Below, in pieces: positions 5,867 through 11,779 of a DNA stretch of 12,761 nucleotides. Both the position numbers and the translations under genes were made by a program. Origin of the DNA: Bacillota bacterium (GTDB taxonomy: Bacteria; Bacillota; Clostridia; Oscillospirales; Acutalibacteraceae); assembly GCA_023420245.1 (NCBI GenBank), contig JAEZWL010000204.1:1-12761 (forward strand), given 5' to 3'. The stretch's first letter is position 1; each line of letters starts with the position of its first letter. Under the pieces are notes generated by a model. The model was not told the origin of the DNA. It made no database searches and saw nothing but the letters and a program-made list of their open reading frames with translations.

Positions 5867-6231
5867 GCCTTCAAAATATTCTGCTTCTCAGCTTCGGGGC
5901 AGCTTTCGGAGCCGTGACCCGGCATTGGCTGGGAGTAATCGTACTAAAGCATAACCGGCACAATTTCCCGCTGGGAACGTTGCTGATTAATACAAGCGGC
6001 GCTGCGCTGCTGGGAATTTTCTGCGGATTCGGTGTTACCGGTTCCCCCTATGTGCTGTTGGGCGACGGCTTCTGCGGAGCGTTCACGACTTTTTCCACGT
6101 TCGCGGTAGAAGGTGTTCAGCTTATTCAGGGCAAGGCGAAAAGAAAAGCCCTCCTTTTTGTTGTCGCTTCCATCGTTTTCGGAGTCGTCGGGTTTTTATC
6201 CGGATACTTTTTAAACCGTATTTTTGCTTAA
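5863..6231 (+). CDS. crcB: Fluoride ion channel subunit FluC/CrcB (second copy, TTG start)
   Basis: The 122-aa product carries GAAFGAVTRHWLG (12-24), LLINTSGAALLG with the conserved Asn at 43, and GFCGAFTTFSTFAVE (69-83), all FluC hallmarks. The start chosen is TTG at 5863-5865: the upstream TGA stop at 5864-5866 overlaps it by 2 nt and CGGAGG (5849-5854) lies 8 nt before it, inside the first gene. A start farther upstream would only add sequence from the first gene read in another frame. Positive residues are concentrated in loop 1 (K29, R32) and loop 3 (K91, K93, R94, K95), not at the ends, predicting both termini outside, the reverse of its partner. A non-AUG start with stop-start overlap suggests output set by reinitiation. 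No terminator separates it from the PAP2 gene 58 nt downstream. Confidence 0.92.
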   Translation: MSLQNILLLSFGAAFGAVTRHWLGVIVLKHNRHNFPLGTLLINTSGAALLGIFCGFGVTGSPYVLLGDGFCGAFTTFSTFAVEGVQLIQGKAKRKALLFVVASIVFGVVGFLSGYFLNRIFA

Positions 6232-6289
6232 ACACTATCACATTTTACGAATGCCGGATTCTTAAATTTTGTAATAAGGAGCTGTACCG

Positions 6290-6811
6290 ATGATCGCCGT
6301 CATCCAAAATTTCGACAACAGAATACTGTCTCTGATTCAACGGCGCCTGCGCTGCAACTTTTTGGATAAGCTGATGCCGATTATTACAGGGCTGGGTACT
6401 TTTGGGATTCTGTGGGGTGCTACCATGCTGGCATTTCTGGGCTCCAACCGTTACCGCAGAATCGGGATGCTTCTTTTCTTTACTCTACTGTTCAGCTCGG
6501 TGCTGACGAATCTTGTTCTGAAGCTGTTGGTTGCCAGACCGCGCCCCTGTCATATGCAAATGGAAATCCCGCTGCTGATCAGCCGCCCTCTGGATTTCTC
6601 GTTTCCCTCCGGGCATACCACAACCTCCTTTGCCGCCGCAACGGTCATTCTGCACGCAAATGAAGTTCTTGGAGTAATCGCCTTTGTTTTGGCCGCGCTG
6701 ATCTCTTTTTCCCGCCTTTATCTGTTTGTCCATTTTCCAAGCGACGTGGCGGCAGGTATTCTTTTCGGGCTATTATCCTCATACATAATTCTCTCAATCT
6801 TTTTTTATTGA
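6290..6811 (+). CDS. PAP2-family membrane phosphatase
   Basis: The 173-aa integral membrane protein has all three motifs of the PAP2/acid phosphatase family: KLLVARPRP (78-86), PSGHT (106-110) and SRLYLFVHFPSD (141-152), including the catalytic His residues 109 and 148 and Asp 152. About five to six hydrophobic helices are visible. Members dephosphorylate lipid phosphates outside the membrane; in Gram-positive bacteria they often act on undecaprenyl diphosphate to recycle the cell-wall lipid carrier or give bacitracin tolerance, but phosphatidylglycerol phosphate is another possible substrate. AAGGAG lies 8 nt before the ATG. The gene may be read from the crcB promoter. It ends at a strong two-way terminator (6858-6904). 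A divergent UppS-family enzyme about 4 kb away belongs to the same lipid pathway, but no link is shown. Confidence 0.9.
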   Translation: MIAVIQNFDNRILSLIQRRLRCNFLDKLMPIITGLGTFGILWGATMLAFLGSNRYRRIGMLLFFTLLFSSVLTNLVLKLLVARPRPCHMQMEIPLLISRPLDFSFPSGHTTTSFAAATVILHANEVLGVIAFVLAALISFSRLYLFVHFPSDVAAGILFGLLSSYIILSIFFY

Positions 6812-6856
6812 TACCGAAGGTACTTCTGTAAAACAGCATCTCCCGAAAGCAATTAT

Positions 6857-6966
6857 AAAAAAGCGTCTTGAGTGGGCTTATAAACCCAATTCAAGGCGCT
6901 TTTTATGATGAAAGCAATCGTCTTACGTAATTCGCCGCTGCAAATTTATTTTGAGCAATCCCTTGT
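6857..6966. repeat. Intergenic repeat copy C
   Basis: Copy C has the hairpin at 6858-6904, then GCTGCAAATTTATTTTGAG (6937-6955) and CAATCCCTT, aligning with copy B over its whole length. Its right end reaches the stop codon of the M14 peptidase gene on the other strand. Confidence 0.55.
6858..6904. terminator. Bidirectional terminator between the PAP2 and M14 genes
   Basis: AAAAAGCGTCTTGA (6858-6871) pairs with TCAAGGCGCTTTTT (6891-6904) over 14 bp with a single wobble, topped by a TGGG/CCCA stem. T5 on one side and A5-6 on the other give U-runs on both strands, so it can end both the PAP2 transcript and the convergent M14 transcript (stop at 6968-6966). Confidence 0.88.
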
Positions 6967-8240
6967 TACACAGACGCCGCATAAAGCAGCATTCCCAGAT
7001 TATCGCGGTAAATCGTATCGAACTGGGAGATTGGAAGCGGATTTTTTCCCAGCCCGACTTCAATGGTGTAGCCGGGTCTGCGGTAATCCTGAATGAACCA
7101 ATCCTTATACCCCGCATAAGAAGCAATTCCCGTGGTCAAATCCAGTGTATACCCGCTGATACGGGAAAGCTCCTCTCCGATCGTTCTTCCTTCCGGCGGC
7201 GCCATATCCATAAAGTTCCAGTAAATCACCTCGCCCTGGCTGTGATAGGCCATAACCAGCCGGAAATCATGGTTTCGGGTAAAATCCGCCGTTGCCCTTG
7301 ATTCCGGCTCCGATTCCGGTGACGGACCGGAATATCTGGTTGGACCGGGACCCGTGACGCCATACTCCGCTTCCGCTTCCTTGGAGAGCTGCCACGCCGC
7401 GTTATAATTATGGTTTAAATCCACGCCGTGGATATTTGCCTGCCAGACGGTGGAAAAATCCCGACTGCCGTTATTCCATCGAATCAGCTCCTGAGCATAG
7501 GGATTCCCCGCCTGCAGCCCGTTCAGCACCAGGTCAACGCCGTCCGGATTCACCATTGGAACAATATAGATGCTGCTCTTCTCCCATAAATCCGCCGGAT
7601 TGTAATTTCCGCCGAGGGTTCTGCCCTCCGCGTAGGCACGCAGAAAATCTTCCGCAAACTTCATCAGCAGGGGCGAAGTAATCCATTCCAAAGCGTGGTG
7701 CGCTCCGTTATAAAAGACCTGGTTCGGTCCTGTGCCGAGCCTGAGATAGGAAAGCTCCTTTCCCAGAACGCTCTTGCCGATGCTGCCGGTTTCCAGAAAC
7801 GGATACCGCGCTTTCAAGCCCTGAATATCCCTCTGCAAAACATCGTAGGTATAATTGATGTTGGTATCTACCACGTTGAAGCCGTAAGGCACAACAATCT
7901 GCTGCCCAACCGTAAGATTTTCCGCATTGAATCCCGGATTGGCCGACACAAGTAACTGCGGAGAGGTGTAGTACCTGCGCGCAATATCGTAGAAGGTATC
8001 TCCGGGTTGAATTACATACCGGTCATAGCCAAGCAGGAACTGCTCCAAGACCCGATAAGTATTCGCCCCGATGATTCCATCCGGCTCCAACCCAAAATTC
8101 CGTTGAAACTGTATAACCGCCCGCAGCGTCTGAGGACCAAAAACGCCGGTAACGCGGTCTATCGGGTAACCCATCTTTTTCAGGACGCCCTGAACCTCCA
8201 TTACATCGTTCCCCGACATCCCCAATCGCAAAACTCTCAT
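6966..8240 (-). CDS. Peptidoglycan-binding/LysM/M14 metallopeptidase (gamma-D-glutamyl-diaminoacid type)
   Basis: Domains in order of the 424-aa protein: a PG_binding_1 domain (residues about 4-67, GMSGNDVMEVQ...FGPQTLRAVIQFQ), a LysM domain (about 74-119, YVIQPGDTFYDIARRY...VGQQIVVP) and an M14 zinc carboxypeptidase domain (about 130-424). The zinc ligands are H182 and E185 (HALE in GAHHALEW) and H333 (AYHSQ), with catalytic E394 in YTIEVG. The carboxylate-binding Arg of classical carboxypeptidases is His here (DLNHNYN), as I recall for the gamma-D-glutamyl-L-diamino-acid peptidases that cut peptide stems of murein. It has no signal peptide, as expected for a mother-cell or spore-compartment enzyme, or for recycling. 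The ATG at 8240 follows GAGGTGA. It is divergent from the TetR operon. Confidence 0.9.
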   Translation of the reverse strand: MRVLRLGMSGNDVMEVQGVLKKMGYPIDRVTGVFGPQTLRAVIQFQRNFGLEPDGIIGANTYRVLEQFLLGYDRYVIQPGDTFYDIARRYYTSPQLLVSANPGFNAENLTVGQQIVVPYGFNVVDTNINYTYDVLQRDIQGLKARYPFLETGSIGKSVLGKELSYLRLGTGPNQVFYNGAHHALEWITSPLLMKFAEDFLRAYAEGRTLGGNYNPADLWEKSSIYIVPMVNPDGVDLVLNGLQAGNPYAQELIRWNNGSRDFSTVWQANIHGVDLNHNYNAAWQLSKEAEAEYGVTGPGPTRYSGPSPESEPESRATADFTRNHDFRLVMAYHSQGEVIYWNFMDMAPPEGRTIGEELSRISGYTLDLTTGIASYAGYKDWFIQDYRRPGYTIEVGLGKNPLPISQFDTIYRDNLGMLLYAASV

Positions 8241-8333
8241 CGGCTCACCTCAATACTGTTATAATGTCTTCCTCCTACATTGTATTTTTCAATCTTTCAT
8301 TTATGCGGAATTAAATATAATTCTCAAGCGGGA

Positions 8334-8362
8334 TTGACAAAGTCTGCTTGCGGATTTATAAT
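8334..8362 (+). promoter_or_regulatory. Near-consensus promoter of the TetR operon
   Basis: TTGACA (8334-8339), 17-bp spacer, TATAAT (8357-8362): perfect hexamers and optimal spacing. The start would be near 8369, about 26 nt before the ATG. Such a strong promoter usually needs a repressor; the palindrome at 8360-8377 overlaps the -10 and the start site. Confidence 0.92.
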
Positions 8363-8377
8363 GACTATAAAGTCATT
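8360..8377 (+). promoter_or_regulatory. Palindromic operator, probably for the TetR-type repressor
   Basis: AATGACT (8360-8366) and AGTCATT (8371-8377) form a perfect inverted repeat with a 4-bp spacer, overlapping the -10 and the start site. A third half site AGTCATT occurs at 8386-8392 and overlaps the ribosome site GGAG (8384-8387). Binding here would block RNA polymerase. Autorepression by the adjacent TetR product is inference from position and symmetry. Confidence 0.75.
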
Positions 8378-8394
8378 GATTATGGAGTCATTAT

Positions 8395-8976
8395 ATGCGT
8401 AAGAGAGACCTGCAAAAGGAACAGACCCACGCGCTCTTATTGAAAACCGCGTTTGATCAATTTGGAAAAAATGGCATTATGGCGACCCGGATGTCCGATG
8501 TCGCAAAGGCGGCCGGAGTGTCGCACGGTACGGTCTTTGCTCATTTTGAGACCCAGGAGGTTCTGATTACCTCCGTAATCGAGTATTTCGGCGGCATCAT
8601 CGCGAACCGAACGCATGAGCTGGCGCGTAATTGTGCCGAAGTCCGCGATGTACTGCGTGCATATCTGAAATGTATCGCCGAGTTTGAAATGTTCTACACC
8701 AGACTGGTAATCGAAGCCAGAATGCTGCCAAAAGCGTCTCGTAATACTTTTATCCTGATACAGTCCGCCATTTCATTTCACCTGAGTGAGGCGGCAAGCC
8801 GCGAAATGAACTTGGGTATCATAAAGCAGGTGCCGCTTCCCCTGCTTTTTAACACCTGGACAGGTCTGGTCAACTACTATCTTGTCAACGGAGATTTATT
8901 TGCGCCGGAAACGTCGGTAATCGAACGTTACGGGGAAGCTCTGACCGATTATTTCATGGATTTATTGAAGCTGTAA
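8395..8976 (+). CDS. TetR/AcrR-family transcriptional repressor
   Basis: The 193-aa protein has the TetR N-terminal helix-turn-helix (about residues 10-56): LLLKTAFDQFGKNGIMATRM followed by SDVAKAAGVSHGTVFAHFET, where SHGTVFAHF is the recognition helix. The rest is an all-helical ligand and dimer domain without a recognisable subfamily. It would bind as a dimer to the palindrome in its own promoter and release it on ligand binding. The ATG at 8395 has GGAG 7 nt upstream. It leads a tightly packed unit (gaps of 28, 25 and 12 nt) with a TfoX-C-like, a VOC and a zinc-ribbon protein. No efflux pump, the common TetR partner, is present; the operon may serve detoxification, with the VOC protein as the effector. 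Confidence 0.9.
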   Translation: MRKRDLQKEQTHALLLKTAFDQFGKNGIMATRMSDVAKAAGVSHGTVFAHFETQEVLITSVIEYFGGIIANRTHELARNCAEVRDVLRAYLKCIAEFEMFYTRLVIEARMLPKASRNTFILIQSAISFHLSEAASREMNLGIIKQVPLPLLFNTWTGLVNYYLVNGDLFAPETSVIERYGEALTDYFMDLLKL

Positions 8977-9004
8977 AAGGAAAAGAAGAAGGGACAGGGA
9001 TACC

Positions 9005-9259
9005 ATGCGTTCTTTATCGAGCCTGCCCAATATTGGGAAAATCACCGAAGCTCTGCTGAACGACGCCGGAATCGGGACAGCGGAAGACCTACTGCGTCTG
9101 GGAAGCCGGGAGGCTTTTTTACGAATGCGCTTAAAAGATCAAACACTCTGCCTTCATATGCTTTACGGTCTGGAAGGGGCGGTTCGCGGAATTCGGGACA
9201 CAAAGCTTCCTCCCGATGTAAAGGAGGATTTAAAAGCTTTCTTTAATGGTCTATCCTAA
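9005..9259 (+). CDS. TfoX C-terminal-like helix-hairpin-helix protein
   Basis: This 84-aa protein matches the TfoX C-terminal domain pattern: SLPNIGKITEALLNDAGIGTAEDLLRLGSREAFLRMR (about residues 5-42) has the helix-hairpin-helix look of Pro-Asn-Ile-Gly with a second AGI-T-A-DL turn, as in DNA-binding HhH folds. The N-terminal TfoX domain of competence regulators is absent. Stand-alone versions are common in Bacillota and their role is not known to me; DNA binding is an inference. The ATG follows the purine-rich AAGAAGGGACAGGGA. It lies 28 nt after the TetR gene in the same operon. Confidence 0.8.
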   Translation: MRSLSSLPNIGKITEALLNDAGIGTAEDLLRLGSREAFLRMRLKDQTLCLHMLYGLEGAVRGIRDTKLPPDVKEDLKAFFNGLS

Positions 9260-9284
9260 AAATTGAAAGAAACGAGATGATGAA

Positions 9285-9650
9285 ATGCAAAGCTATGATA
9301 ATTACTTTGTTCCCGTGGACAATTTATCCGAAGCAAAGGAATTCTACCAGAAAATCGGGCTGAAGCTGAAATTTGATTTTCCAGATATGGGTATGGCCGC
9401 ATATCAGGTTGGGAACGAGGAGCCGGCGATTATTCTAAAAGACCGTCGGCATTTTCCCGACGCTAAGCCCACCGTGTGGTTTGTGGTTGATAATGTGGCG
9501 GAAGCATACGCCGCATTGACAAAAAAGGGAATCCGGTTTTTATCCGAGCCGTTCCAGATTCATACCGGAACGGCGGCGGAATTTGAGGACCCGTTTGGGA
9601 ACCGCATGGGAATTACGGATTATACAGTCGACTATAAAAAGCCGGATTGA
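9285..9650 (+). CDS. VOC-family (glyoxalase/bleomycin resistance fold) protein
   Basis: The 121-aa protein shows the two beta-alpha-beta-beta-beta modules of the vicinal oxygen chelate fold: residues about 5-52 (YFVPVDNLSEAKEFYQKIGL) and 63-113 (TVWFVVDNVAEAYAALTKKG then EFEDPFGNRMGITD). EFEDPFGNRMGI is the classic C-terminal VOC motif and its Glu is a usual metal ligand. The N-terminal metal position is not evident, so it may act as a binding protein rather than a metalloenzyme. Family members detoxify or sequester small electrophiles and antibiotics. It is the third gene of the TetR operon, so the repressor ligand may be its substrate. The ribosome site is weak (GAGATGATGAA before the ATG). 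Confidence 0.85.
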   Translation: MQSYDNYFVPVDNLSEAKEFYQKIGLKLKFDFPDMGMAAYQVGNEEPAIILKDRRHFPDAKPTVWFVVDNVAEAYAALTKKGIRFLSEPFQIHTGTAAEFEDPFGNRMGITDYTVDYKKPD

Positions 9651-9662
9651 AAGGAAAAATAT

Positions 9663-9905
9663 ATGATAAAAATATGTATCGCCTGCGGAATGCCCATGGA
9701 AAAGCCTGCCGACTTCGCTATGGGAGATGGAACGAAGGATTACTGCGTCTACTGCGCGAGGTCGGACGGTTCTATGAAAACTTATGAGGAAGCGCTGGAG
9801 GGAATGACCAATTTTTTGGTCAGTACGCAGGGTATCGACCCTAAGGCAGCGCGCTCCGCCGCAAAGGAAGCAATGGCAAAGCTTCCTGCATGGAAAGGAA
9901 AATAA
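9663..9905 (+). CDS. Putative zinc-ribbon protein (Zn_ribbon_2 type)
   Basis: The 80-aa protein has an N-terminal zinc ribbon with CIAC (C5, C8) and CVYC (C28, C31), each a C-x-x-C pair, separated by GMPMEKPADFAMGDGTKDY. The pattern C-x2-CGMPM is typical of the small proteins I recall as Zn_ribbon_2. The C-terminal half is helical (YEEALEGMTNFLVSTQG and KAARSAAKEAMAKLP). Family members often lie beside AraC/GyrI, TfoX and VOC genes, as here, but their function is unknown to me. AAAGGAA precedes the ATG. It is the last gene of the compact TetR operon; no clear hairpin follows in the 84-nt gap before the next gene. Confidence 0.82.
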   Translation: MIKICIACGMPMEKPADFAMGDGTKDYCVYCARSDGSMKTYEEALEGMTNFLVSTQGIDPKAARSAAKEAMAKLPAWKGK

Positions 9906-9989
9906 CGAATCACGCTCTTCTATTCATGGCTCCCGATGATAAATTCATTTAAAATGCGGATACTATTTTAAACTATTGAAAAAGGAAGC

Positions 9990-10139
9990 ATGAAAATGGA
10001 TCACAAAAAGAAAAGTACCGCAAACGGAAAAAAGCAGGACGGTTCCTTCCATTCCAAAAAAATAAAGCACGACCCGCAGGCCGAAGGCGCCAGAGCGGTA
10101 TTTGGGCTGCGGGATTCGAATCCGGAAGAAGAAAAATGA
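9990..10139 (+). CDS. Small basic protein (49 aa) translationally coupled to the HD gene
   Basis: The product begins MKMDHKKKSTANGKK and ends ARAVFGLRDSNPEEEK; it has a Lys-rich N-terminal half, a KHDPQAEGARAVFGL core (residues about 27-40) and an acidic tail. The core reminds me of a family of short clostridial hypothetical proteins (CPC_1213-like), but I recall this only loosely and cannot check it. No function is assigned. AAAAAGGAA lies 4-5 nt before the ATG at 9990; the ATG at 9996 is the alternative start. The stop TGA (10137-10139) overlaps the ATG of the HD gene as ATGA, a classic coupling arrangement that supports a real gene. It lies in the gap after the zinc-ribbon gene and may belong to the same transcript. 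Confidence 0.8.
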   Translation: MKMDHKKKSTANGKKQDGSFHSKKIKHDPQAEGARAVFGLRDSNPEEEK

Positions 10140-10762
10140 GCCGGAGATTAGAAATATTCAATGAAATAGACCAGCATTTGCTGAACGACAAACGGCCGTC
10201 CGAATACTTTAACCGTATTCCGGGCGGCTCCTGGCTGGAAGAATATCCTTTTACCATGCTGGAACGACTGAAAAAGACGGAACAAAATTTGAAATACCAT
10301 CCGGAGGGCAGCGTGTGGAACCATACCATGCTGGTGCTCGACGCGGCGGTCGCAGAAAAAGAAAAAAGCAGTAATCCTCGGATTTTTCTATGGGCTGCCC
10401 TGCTCCACGACATCGGAAAGCCGGATACGACCCGTATCCGCAAGGGTAGAATTACTTCGTATGACCATGACCGGCTGGGCGCGAAGCTGACCGCCGATTT
10501 TTTGCGGGAATTCAATTGTGATCCTGACTTTATCGGCGATGTATCCGCTTTGGTTCGGTGGCATATGCAATTGCTTTTTGTCACGAAGTCGCTTGCATTC
10601 GCAAATGTGGATAAAATGCTTTCACAGGTCAGTGTGGAGGACGTTGGCCTTCTGGGATTATGCGACCGGATGGGGAGACTCGGCGCCGACAGAGCGGAAG
10701 AGGAAAAGAACGTTGCTCTTTTTCTGGAAAAATGCAGAGCTTATAAGGCTAGTACTCTGTAA
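10136..10762 (+). CDS. HD-domain phosphohydrolase-like protein
   Basis: The 208-aa protein carries an HD domain: NHTMLVLDAA (H63), ALLHDIGKPDTT (H91-D92, the eponymous pair), YDHDRLGAKLTADFLREFNCD (H111) and RWHMQ (H143), with a late Asp in LCDRMGRLGADRAEEE. It most resembles the HD part of bacterial CCA-adding enzymes without the nucleotidyltransferase head. Such proteins are metal-dependent phosphohydrolases of nucleotides or phosphate esters; the substrate is open. Its ATG overlaps the previous stop, so it is coupled to the 49-aa protein. Its last codons, GCT AGT ACT CTG TAA, lie inside the left end of an inserted repeat element, which provides the stop codon; before the insertion the reading frame would have continued into the end of the UppS-like gene, ending ASRQA. 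Confidence 0.87.
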   Translation: MSRRLEIFNEIDQHLLNDKRPSEYFNRIPGGSWLEEYPFTMLERLKKTEQNLKYHPEGSVWNHTMLVLDAAVAEKEKSSNPRIFLWAALLHDIGKPDTTRIRKGRITSYDHDRLGAKLTADFLREFNCDPDFIGDVSALVRWHMQLLFVTKSLAFANVDKMLSQVSVEDVGLLGLCDRMGRLGADRAEEEKNVALFLEKCRAYKASTL

Positions 10763-10915
10763 CATCTAAAAGGATAGGATAGCGGCAAGGGTATTCTGAG
10801 CAAGGCAAGGCGGAGGATTGAGGAATACTGTACATATTCCGATTGACGACAACGCGGTATGGTTCAAAATAGACTGCCAATATTCATCTGGATTGGGTGT
10901 TACTGAGTACTAGCC
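10747..10915. mobile_element. MITE-like element with terminal inverted repeats
   Basis: GGCTAGTACTCTGTAACATC (10747-10766) and the complement of GGTGTTACTGAGTACTAGCC (10896-10915) agree at 18 of 20 positions. The 169-bp element encodes no protein and has an internal hairpin GGAATA/TATTCC (10822-10827 with 10835-10840) and several weaker complementary segments, so it is nearly a long imperfect palindrome. CTAG is present at both ends and may be a 4-bp palindromic target duplication, giving TACTCTGTAACA as the true terminal repeat. Deleting the element with one CTAG rejoins a continuous reading frame between the convergent genes. That it is a mobilised MITE is inference; its transposase is not in the window. 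Confidence 0.72.
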
Positions 10916-11575
10916 GCCAAGCGTGACATCCTGTTCCTGATACCATTCCAGCGCCCGGTAGAACTGCTCCGGCTTAAAATCCGGCCACAGCTCGTCCAGA
11001 ACAAAAAAATCCGAGTAGACGGTCTGTGCCGGGAGAAACCCGCTCAGCCTGCGCCTGCCGCCCCAACGGATAACCATGTCGATTCTGGAAATCTCGGAGG
11101 ACGCAATTCCCGACACCAGCTCGCCGTTTCTTTCTACCCCGCCGCTTTCAAACGCCTGATTCAAATCCCAATTCCAGCCATAATTGACTAAAAAGTTAAT
11201 TTTGATCAGTCCGCGCCCAAATTTTACGCCCTTTGCATAGGGCAGCAACTCCCGCGGGAAAAGCGGAGATTCCGTATTCCCGACAATTAGCAGGTCTGCG
11301 TCCCGGTTTGCAAGCTGCAACACCGCGTCAACGCAGGCCTTTTGGAATTCCTTTGTCTGAACAGCTGGGCGCTTTGTATTATCAACCGTAAAACCGTAAA
11401 AGGTCAGCTCCCTGATTCCAAGCGCAATACACATTTTATACAGCTCAAACCCGGGATTGATTCCATAATGATATCCGTCCTGCTTTTCAAAACCGTTTTT
11501 CAGCGCCCATCTTCTGTTTCCGTCCGGAATGACGCCGATATGACGCGGCAGTCTCTTAAAATTTGGCTTGTCCAT
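10910..11575 (-). CDS. Divergent cis-prenyltransferase (UppS family)
   Basis: The 221-aa protein is collinear with undecaprenyl diphosphate synthase: HIGVIPDGNRRWA (12-24, catalytic Asp 18), a GYHYG segment, TFYGFTVDNTKRP (58-70), INFLVNYGW (126-134), DMVIRWGGRRRLSGFLPAQTVYSDFF (166-191) and LWPDF (196-200). UppS makes the lipid carrier for cell-wall synthesis from isopentenyl diphosphate. It departs from standard UppS at conserved places: IPDGN for IMDGN, DNTKRP for ENWKRP, RWGGR for RTSGE, and YSD for YSE, where that Glu binds magnesium. The chain length or allylic substrate may therefore differ, and the cell probably has a standard UppS elsewhere. The ATG at 11575 has GGAG 7 nt upstream. 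Its TAG stop lies within the right terminal repeat of the mobile element, but the residues up to VTLGG fit the family end. Confidence 0.87.
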   Translation of the reverse strand: MDKPNFKRLPRHIGVIPDGNRRWALKNGFEKQDGYHYGINPGFELYKMCIALGIRELTFYGFTVDNTKRPAVQTKEFQKACVDAVLQLANRDADLLIVGNTESPLFPRELLPYAKGVKFGRGLIKINFLVNYGWNWDLNQAFESGGVERNGELVSGIASSEISRIDMVIRWGGRRRLSGFLPAQTVYSDFFVLDELWPDFKPEQFYRALEWYQEQDVTLGG

Positions 11576-11686
11576 TCTTTTCTCCAGTTTAAAATCAATC
11601 TCAATTATTCAGTTAGTTTTTTATTTTTTATGAAAAATATACCAATTTTTTATTGGGATTTGTTGATGATAAGTACGCTCGCATGA

Positions 11687-11715
11687 TTGATTATATGGAT
11701 TTAAAAATTTATAAT
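11687..11715 (+). promoter_or_regulatory. Promoter of the AAC(3)-family gene
   Basis: TTGATT (11687-11692), 17-bp spacer, TATAAT (11710-11715). Transcription would begin near 11722, giving a leader of about 58 nt. The region is very AT-rich, so fortuitous matches are possible, but position and spacing are good. Confidence 0.65.
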
Positions 11716-11779
11716 GGAATAAAGCAACTATCTTATCATTTCAAAACAAAACCATCTTCAAACAAAATCGAGGTACAAC

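Noticed and set aside
9973..10584. 203-codon antisense ORF across the small protein and HD genes
   Set aside because: It is the shadow of two well-supported plus-strand genes; Ser/Arg/Phe-rich composition is typical of antisense frames.
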